From positions 3,063,363-3,127,362 of the forward strand of contig NW_020194685.1 of assembly GCF_002865645.1 (NCBI RefSeq): DNA of 64,000 nucleotides. The letters are read 5' to 3'. The notes below the pieces were generated by a model, which saw only the letters and a list, made by a program, of their open reading frames with translations, did no database searches and was not told the origin of the DNA. The translations under genes and the position numbers were made by a program. The DNA is from Hyaloscypha bicolor E (lineage: Eukaryota; Ascomycota; Leotiomycetes; Helotiales; Hyaloscyphaceae). This document shows, piece after piece, positions 56,390 through 64,000 of the stretch (position 1 is its first letter; the number at the start of each line of letters is the position of its first letter).

Positions 56390-58690
56390 ATAATAGATCT
56401 TACTGAAATTCATAATTCTTAGTTATAAAAAAGATTATTAGAACTTATAGATTAATTAATACTACTATAAAAATGAATTTAGTAACCTTATAAAATACTA
56501 ACCTATTTCTGTTTACTAATAAGATTTTAGAGAAATTTACTAGATATATTTATATTTCTCTAATTAATTTCATTTTCAAATATAATTAACTTATACTAGA
56601 TACTTATAATAGAAATTTAACTATATTTATAATATCTCTAAAGCTATTAAGAATAACTATACTACTTTAGGAAGCTACTAATTCTATTATATAGTTTATA
56701 TAGGTTATTATAACTATTCTAGAGAATCTATTTCCCAAAATCGCTATATTATTTATTAATAATATTAGAATTAAGAGACCTTATATAGACTATAATAAAT
56801 AGCTTATTTTATCTAGAATTTAGTATTTTATATTTAAATACTTTTAAAACCTAAATATAATCTTAAATAGAATTAAATAAGCCAGAGCTAGTATTAAAGA
56901 AAAATTATAGTTCTATTATAATAGTATAGTTATTATTAGCTTTATTTATAAAGTATTTGGAAGAAGCCTTTTAAGTTCAGAAATTACTAAAATCTTGAGA
57001 TAAAAATATTATAATAATATAACTAAAGGTAAAGTATTTATTAGAATTATTATTTACTATTATATTTGAATTAAAGATTTTATAATTATTACTAAACCTA
57101 TTTACTATTTAATAAGGAAAGATATAATATAGGACTAGAATAATAAATAAAAGCAAGCTATATAAATTCTTTAAGAAAAGCTTATTATTACTTTAATACT
57201 TTATAAATTATATTATAATTTATTAGAAAGTTAAGAAATAATTATATTAGTAATAGATATTAGCCTAAATAGCTAGAATAAAACTTTTAGTTAATATAAT
57301 AATAAAGGGAAAAAGAAAGTAATATAATACGAGTCTAAAATCTAAAATAATATTAAATAGAAATATAATACTATTAAAAGAAAATACTAAAAGCTAGTAA
57401 AGTATTTATAAAAAGTATAATTCTGGCTATATAAAGTTTACTTTATTCTTAAACTAAATACTAATACACTTATTATATAGCTAAGTAAAGCGGCTATAGA
57501 TCTTTCTAGAACTCTAGTTATTTACTAGCTAGTATGAATTTAACTATTTAATTTTAAAGTTAAGTATATTAAAGAAATTAAATATACTATTACTAATAGA
57601 TTATTAAGATATTTATAGTAAGAAGGCAATATTAAAGATAATAAGAATATTAATAAATAGTTAGTAATAGAGCTTAATACTATTGAAATAGTACTTATTA
57701 GACAGAAGATTTAGTTAAAGGAAATAGTTCCGGTTCGGTTATATAATATTATTTTAAGAAATCCGACTCTCAAGCCCTTTATTAGATATTTAGATAATAG
57801 TATCTAGTTATTAGAGATTAATAATTAAAGCCTTATTATATCTAAAAGCAAATTAGTAATATTAAAAAATAATAAAATCCGGAAATTATATAGTAAAGGC
57901 CATAACCTTTTATATATAATTTCTAGTAAAGTAGTAAATAATAATATTAACTTCTATACTTTACTTAATAACCCGATTATTTTATTAGATTTCTTAGATA
58001 ATAGCTATTTTAAATAATACTAGAATATTATATAATATCTTATAATATTTCCTAGATTAGAAGAAATATTTAAAGCCAAATTTTAAAAATTAAGTAAAGA
58101 AGCTTTAAATTATAGTATAAGAAATTAATTACTCTAGAGAATTATATCTAAAATATACTTATTTCGACTTATTATTAATAATTAAGAGTAAAAGGAGATT
58201 ATTATTAAAGAGCTATATAATAAGATTAGATATACCGGAAAAGAAAATACTTTTTATTTAATAGCTAGCTATTATTACTAGGAAGATTACTATAACTATA
58301 TATAGAAATATATTAATACCTATAAAATCTATTAATATAAGAATAAAAGAAAATAAGAAAAAGCTTTATATTTAATAAAAGCTATATTTCTTTTCTATTA
58401 CTTTAGGATTAATATAATTAAATTACTAGACTATAAAAGATATAACTTACTAGTTATTACTAGAGGTAATTTCTTAGAATAGATTAAAGCTAGATCTTTA
58501 AAGAACCTAACTAGTAAGAAGATTACCAAGTTTATTTAAGTAGTTTAAGGTAAATAGTAAATCGGAATTCAAAGAAATAGTAATTTAGGAACTTAATAAG
58601 CTAGGGATTAATAGAATTATTATTTTGGCTTATAATTTCAAAGGAAATAATATAATTAAAAGAGGATATTAACTAATTATTTAAATACTT
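56390..58690 (+). pseudogene. RIP-mutated Ty3/gypsy retrotransposon pol
   Basis: Reading the plus strand and ignoring stops, the polymerase order of Ty3/gypsy elements appears. RT block 1 is near 56396-56490 (FLVIKKIIRTYRLIN, from a typical YRNPWFLVKKK...YRLINA motif). The catalytic FxDD is now FINN at 56752-56763, both Asp codons having become AAT by G to A. RNase H begins near 57247 (VIDISLN). The integrase core is near 58438-58540 (YNLLVITRGNFLE, then SKKITKFI) and 58561-58680 (ELNKLGI...AYNFKGNNIIKRGY). Active-site Asp codons are lost and many Gln and Trp codons are stops, so it is dead. LTRs were not located. Confidence 0.75.
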
Positions 58691-61600
58691 ATTATATTTA
58701 TAATAAGTAAAAAGAAGCCTTAAGTTAACTTACTATTATATATTCTATTTACTAACTAAGTTATTATATATAAACTAACTAGATTTACTTTCTTTTATAT
58801 AATCTATAATAGGAAAGCTATATTACCTATAGAAATATACTTTTTAACCTAGAGAATACTTGAATAAAGTAAAGTTTATAATAGAGAAATACTTTTAGAG
58901 ATATATATAAAGCAAATATAGATAAGAAATAAAAATATTAAAGAAGCTAGAATAAAGAAAAACAAATAATACTAAGAAAGAAAGAAGTAATTTAATATTA
59001 TTTACTAGATTTATTTAAAGCCTATTTCTAAAAAAAATCTAGTTCTTATATATAATATTAAATTAATAGATTAAGATAAGTCAAGAAATATAAAGCTATT
59101 ATATTACTAGCTTAGCCTATATAAAGTAAGATATATAAATTAATTAAAAGAATACTATATACTAAAAAAGCTTAATAATACTATACTTTAAAGAATATAT
59201 ATTAGAAATTAATTTAAGTAATTTATTAAAAGAAATAGATTCTAGTATTTCCCTAAAAACGAAGTTAATAATAAGTATATATCTATAAATAAATATTTTA
59301 AGACAGATATAGAACTAGAAAAGAAAATAGTTATAAAGTATTATAAGTAAAATAGTATTTAGGAAATTAAAAAAGCTACTAGTATTATTATATATATTCC
59401 AGAATTACTAGAATTAGAGAGAGTAAAATATATCTCCTTTATAGAGAACTAGAAAGAAGTATCTAATAATAGAAACTTTTCCTAATCTAGAATAAAGCTA
59501 GTTACTTTTAATTCTTTATATATCTTTTACTTTTTTCTTCTAACTATTCTTTATAATTTTTAGAGAATATTATTATTAGATTATTATTCTGGAAATCGAA
59601 TAAGCTTTATTATTACTTATTTCTTACTATTATCTAATTATTATTACTAGATAATATTATTAATATGAGATTCTATTATTAGATCTTAGAAATCAAATAT
59701 AAAATATTTCTTTTAATATAAAAATAAATAGAGAATTAAAAGATTATTTTATAAACTCTTAATTCCGAACTATAATAATAAATAGTAACTATATTTAAAA
59801 ATAAGAAAAGAAAAAAAGAAAAAAAGAGGCCTTTTATATATATTTTATTAAACTAGAAATTTTTTAGAAGCTTTACTTACCTTTTTAACTAGTTATTCTT
59901 GCGGCTTATACTAATCTAAAGCTTAACTATAATACTTATAAATCTCGATTTTAACTTAAACTACTATTATAAGTTTTCTTATAATATCTAAATAAACTTC
60001 CTAATTAGGAGTTATATATAAATGAAATAGCTAAACTAGAAACCTTATAAAAGAGAAGAAAAACCTTATTAAATCTAATAGTTATTTCCGAAAATACTTA
60101 ATAATATATAATTCTAGAGATCTTTTAGATATTAAATAAACTAGATCTATTTATTTAAAGCCTATCTTATACTAGAAAACCCACTTCTTTTCCTATATAT
60201 TTATAGTTATATTTAAGGTATATATTATAGCTACTTTAAAAGCATATACTAAGGCTTAGTTAGTATATTATATATTTCTATTTCTATAAAGAACTTCTCT
60301 TATATAGAACTTTTTCTCTAATTATAATACTATTTTATTACTAGAAACTAGTTACTTTTTTAAAAAGCTAGTATAATTTATTAATTCTTACTATTAAATA
60401 TTATCTAAATAATTCCTATATTTTTAATATTAATTCGGAATACCTAATTTTTCTACATTCTATATTAACTTTAATATTAATTATTTCAAACTCAATAATA
60501 GTACTATAAATTCTATTTATATTATCTTATAGTTTTTCTTTTTATATATCCCGATATTTTTAGTATTATTTTTATAGATATAAATATTACTTTAAAGTTC
60601 TAACTAACTAAATAAATATAATTAGCTTTTAGAAAAGATATAGATTAGTTTCAGAAAAAGTAATACCTTATTTTAAGTTATTTCTTAATTCTATTATTCT
60701 AACTTCTTTTTTATTAATACTTATTTTATACTTTTCTAATATCTTTAATATATTTATATATTTTATCTTTTATATATTTCCTATATTATTTCCCTTCTTT
60801 TATATTATTTTTTGAGTTAATAGAAATATTTCTAAATAAATAAAAAGTTAGAATATATCTATATTATAAAATTTTCTTTATTTTCTTTTATATTCTAATA
60901 TTTTAGATACTATTATTATATTTATATTTCTATTATATTATTTTCTTATTTCTCTATTATTACTATTTAGTTTAATCTACTTTAATTATTTCCTTAATTA
61001 TATTTCCTTAGATATATATTTTTATATTCTTTTCTATAATAAAAGCCTAATTCTATATTTTACTTTTTATAATTATTTCTAATTTATAATTATATTATCT
61101 TAAATATATCTAATTATTATATCTATTTTCTCTATTATATATATTATTATTTTAGTTTTATTTTCTTATTAAGAAAAAAGAAAAACTCGAATATATATAA
61201 TATCTTTATATAATTCAAGTCTATTCTAATTTACTTTTTATTTTAAAATATACTTAAAAGAAATTCTTATAATCTCGAGAATCTTTAACTTTATAACTTA
61301 TAACTATTATACTAATAATACTTTTATAACTTATTAAGAATAATAAAATAACTAAAGTATAGATTTCTTAAACTAGTAAAGTATAATAGCTAGTTCTTAT
61401 AAGCTATAATATTATTAAAAGCCTATAGATTAATAGTATTAAAGTTTAAAGTATTAAAGAAGCTTAAGTAGTTATAAAAGGCCTACTAATATTAGAAAAG
61501 ATAGCTATAATTACTGAATTTAATACAAATATCCTAGATAAGCTAAGTAATATATATAATAAACTCTTAAAATAAAAAACCTTTATTAGAGACGGAACTA

Positions 61601-63218
61601 GACTAGAATTAACTAAAGAGAAGCTAAAGAATTACTAAGCTAATAATAAAGAATTCGAGAATATTATTAAAGGCATTTCCAAAAGCAGATAAAAGAAGCT
61701 TAATAAAATTAAGACTATAATAAATAGTCTTAATATTAAGAATTAAAATGGAATTATATTATATAATAAAGCCTTTAACTAATATATTAATAATATCTAT
61801 AATAATCTTAGTAAAAACGTTTATAAGAAGTTATATTCTTTTTTTAAAATAAAAGCTTTAGTATATAAAGCTATTTAGTTAATTAATAAAGCTATTTTAA
61901 AGTATATTAAGAATAAGAAGTATTAGAATACTAGTATATTTACTAAATTAGATATTACTAAGGTACTTAAATATACTAAAGCTATTTCGGAACCTAGAGA
62001 ATTGAAATTTAAGCTATTATTAGCTAATAATCTCAAGGCTAAATAATATACCTTTAATATTTCCGGAATTCTAATTAAGGAAGTTTATAGTAATAAGCCT
62101 TTTCCTACTTTCCGAAATAAGCCTAAAAAATAGGCCTCTATTATAATTTTAGCTTTAATTTAACCAGATCTAGCTAAGAAAAATAGAACTAATTTAATAA
62201 AGCCTAGTAAGAAAACTATTAGTAAAGCTAGTAGAACTAATATAACTAGATAAGAAGAACCTAATAAGAATAGAGAATAAGCTAAACCTAAAACTTCTAA
62301 TAAATAATAAAGATCTAAATACTAGACTAAGTATAAGATTAGTAAAATAAAGGAAAGTAAGAAAGAATTCTTTATTCTAAAAAGAAAAATATTATCTAAA
62401 AAGATTTCTATAATTATATTTAGAACTAAGAAGTAGAAGACTAAGAATATTAAGTTTAGAGAACTTAATAAAAGTATTTAGTATATCTATAAGATACTAG
62501 TTAAATAGAAGTTAATACTTATTTAGTAAAATAAGTATATTTTTAAGGAAATATATAGTAGTATTATAGGACCTATTTATAAATAAGAATATTATAGGAT
62601 TAATAATAGATTTCTTAAAGCTTCTTATATAGGATATACTTAATAACTTACTAATACTTTCTCTATTAATATACGAGATATTAAGGATACTTTAAAGCTA
62701 GTTACTAAGATTTATAAAGTTATTAAAATCAAGAAGTATATTTCTATTATTTAAATAAATAAGGAAATATAGGATTTCTTTTTTAAGACCCAGAAAATTA
62801 AGTAATATAAATATAAGTACTATATTTCTAATTAATTCCGCCCAAATTTATAGCTCTAATTCAATATTATAGTTCTTGTTCCTAAGTCTAATACTACTAA
62901 TCTAGGTATAAATAGTTATATTTATAAGAAGAATTACTTAAAATAAGTTAAAAAGCTTAGTATTTGAAAACTTTTAATAAAGGAAATAGAGATACTATAG
63001 TTCTATTTTTAAAAAATAATATATTAATATATAAAGATCTTAGTAATAGCTACTTTATCTTAGCCTTTTAATTCTTAATAGCAAATCTATTAATATAGCT
63101 CGGGTTTTACGAGGTATTAAGTAAGTATTTTATTTATCTAGTTACTTACTTTTAGCTAGCCTAATACTTTATTTCTGGAAATATTAATTATAATTAATAT
63201 AAAGGCAATACTAAAGAT

Positions 63219-63998
63219 CTGGCTATTACTAAAGCTTTAAATAGCGAATTCTACTTTAGTAAAGAGTATTGAAATATTAGCTATATTTTTCTTATAAATT
63301 ATAAGAAGGCTATTACCTTTAGTAAAAAGTTCTTTAAAAATATTAATTACTTCTCTATTTCTAATAAATTTAAGCCAGAAATAGCTAAGGAAATAGGCAA
63401 GTATTTACTAAAGATAATAGGAGAAAAAACTCCGAGTATAGTTTATTTAACTAGATAAATAAATGCCTTTAGCTAGGTAATTTATAAGTCTGGAATTATA
63501 GGAAAATATTAATTCTCGAATAATATATAAGTTAAAAAATAGCTTAATAATAATTTACTACTTAATAGGCCTTTTATTATAGTTTTAATAAGTCTAGTTA
63601 CTATTAAGAATAGAATATACGAAAATGAAGTCTCTTATAAAATTATTAAAGCCTTTTATCTAGAACTTTCTTCTTTTATTAAAGGTTAATTTAAGAATAT
63701 AGTAAATAATATAAAATTTGAAGAAGCTATTTATTTAAAGTATATTAGTATAATTTATAATATAATTTACTATAATAAGCCTTTTTAATACCTAATAGTA
63801 AAGGCGGAAATTAAGTAATAGTTAAAGGCGAATACTAATTAATATAAAGAACTATATCGGATTTAGTATAAAAATATAGTTAAGTAGGTTCGGATTACTT
63901 TTAAATAAGTTCGGGAATATAAAATAAGACTATTTGAGAATAATAAGTCTTATTTTAGGTATATAAAAGAGAAATTAGATTAGCTAATAAAGGAAGCT
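63219..63998 (+). pseudogene. RIP-mutated coding stretch of unknown family
   Basis: One frame runs about 260 codons to the window edge with some fifteen interruptions, all TAA, TAG or TGA where Gln or Trp would be expected. Fragments such as TKALNSEFYFSKEY, FSISNKFKPEIAKEIGKYLL and IGEKTPSIVYLTR read like a globular protein, and the C-terminal part is helical and charged. Probably a protein of a mobile element. I do not recognise it. Confidence 0.55.
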
Positions 63999-64000
63999 CC

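Larger units (their letters stand above)
52780..64000. repeat. AT-rich RIP-mutated island 2, reaching the window edge
   Basis: About 11.2 kb with the same extreme A+T composition and TAA/TAG-rich broken frames as island 1. It contains a mutated Ty3/gypsy pol (about 56.3-58.7 kb, plus strand), a T-rich part at 59.8-61.2 kb probably belonging to something on the minus strand, and another mutated coding stretch at about 61.2-64 kb. No functional gene is present. The right border lies outside the window. Confidence 0.85.

Overview
The window comes from a filamentous ascomycete (Pezizomycotina). The signs are short GT-AG introns of 40-120 nt with canonical donors, a CBM1-tagged secreted xylanase, HET/NLR-type STAND genes, fungal-only C2H2 families, and very AT-rich blocks whose broken reading frames carry the C-to-T signature of repeat-induced point mutation (RIP). 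Family resemblance suggests Leotiomycetes, but that is only an impression.

Layout. 0-7 kb: a coiled-coil protein gene, then a stretch of decayed genes (a C2H2/STAND-N-terminal relic on the minus strand and a DUF7580-type relic on the plus strand). 7.8-9.2 kb: an intact four-exon GH10 xylanase with a C-terminal CBM1. 9.9-10.8 kb: a small atypical protein kinase. 11-12.6 kb: a non-autonomous inverted-repeat element and a TPR-STAND fragment. 13.0-20.9 kb: one very large NLR-like gene (serine hydrolase - NACHT - about 40 ankyrin repeats, 2486 aa in my eight-exon model). 21.7-25.8 kb: tubulin-folding cofactor D. 26.8-27.9 kb: a short-chain dehydrogenase. 28.8-30.1 kb: a six-finger C2H2 protein. 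30.6-34.6 kb: a minus-strand C2H2 gene and a membrane-tailed gene separated only by one in-frame TAG. 34.7-41.6 kb: AT-rich RIP island 1. 41.6-42.6 kb: two inverted-repeat (MITE-like) elements. 44.6-45.4 kb: a GPI-type cupredoxin. 47.37-47.57 kb: an elongator tRNA-Met gene. 48.1 kb: another MITE-like element. 48.9-50.1 kb: a GT8-like glycosyltransferase. 51.5-52.6 kb: a membrane-anchored C2H2 protein. 52.8-64 kb: AT-rich RIP island 2, holding a mutated Ty3/gypsy pol and a second, unidentified mutated ORF.

The most striking object is the tRNA-Met gene. Besides the ordinary intron after position 37, it is split by two further introns with every mark of spliceosomal introns: GTAAGT...TACTAAC...TAG in the acceptor stem and GTATGC...CTAAT...CAG in the variable loop. 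Only when all three are removed does a full cloverleaf form. It still has A and B boxes and a downstream T6 terminator, so it looks like a Pol III gene that needs mRNA-type splicing.

The protein-coding genes do not form a pathway cluster. They are housekeeping genes (TBCD, tRNA), secreted or cell-surface genes (xylanase, cupredoxin) and fast-evolving STAND, C2H2 and kinase families, set between two transposon-derived islands. Exon models were derived by hand from reading-frame continuity, splice consensus and remembered family signatures. No search was run.
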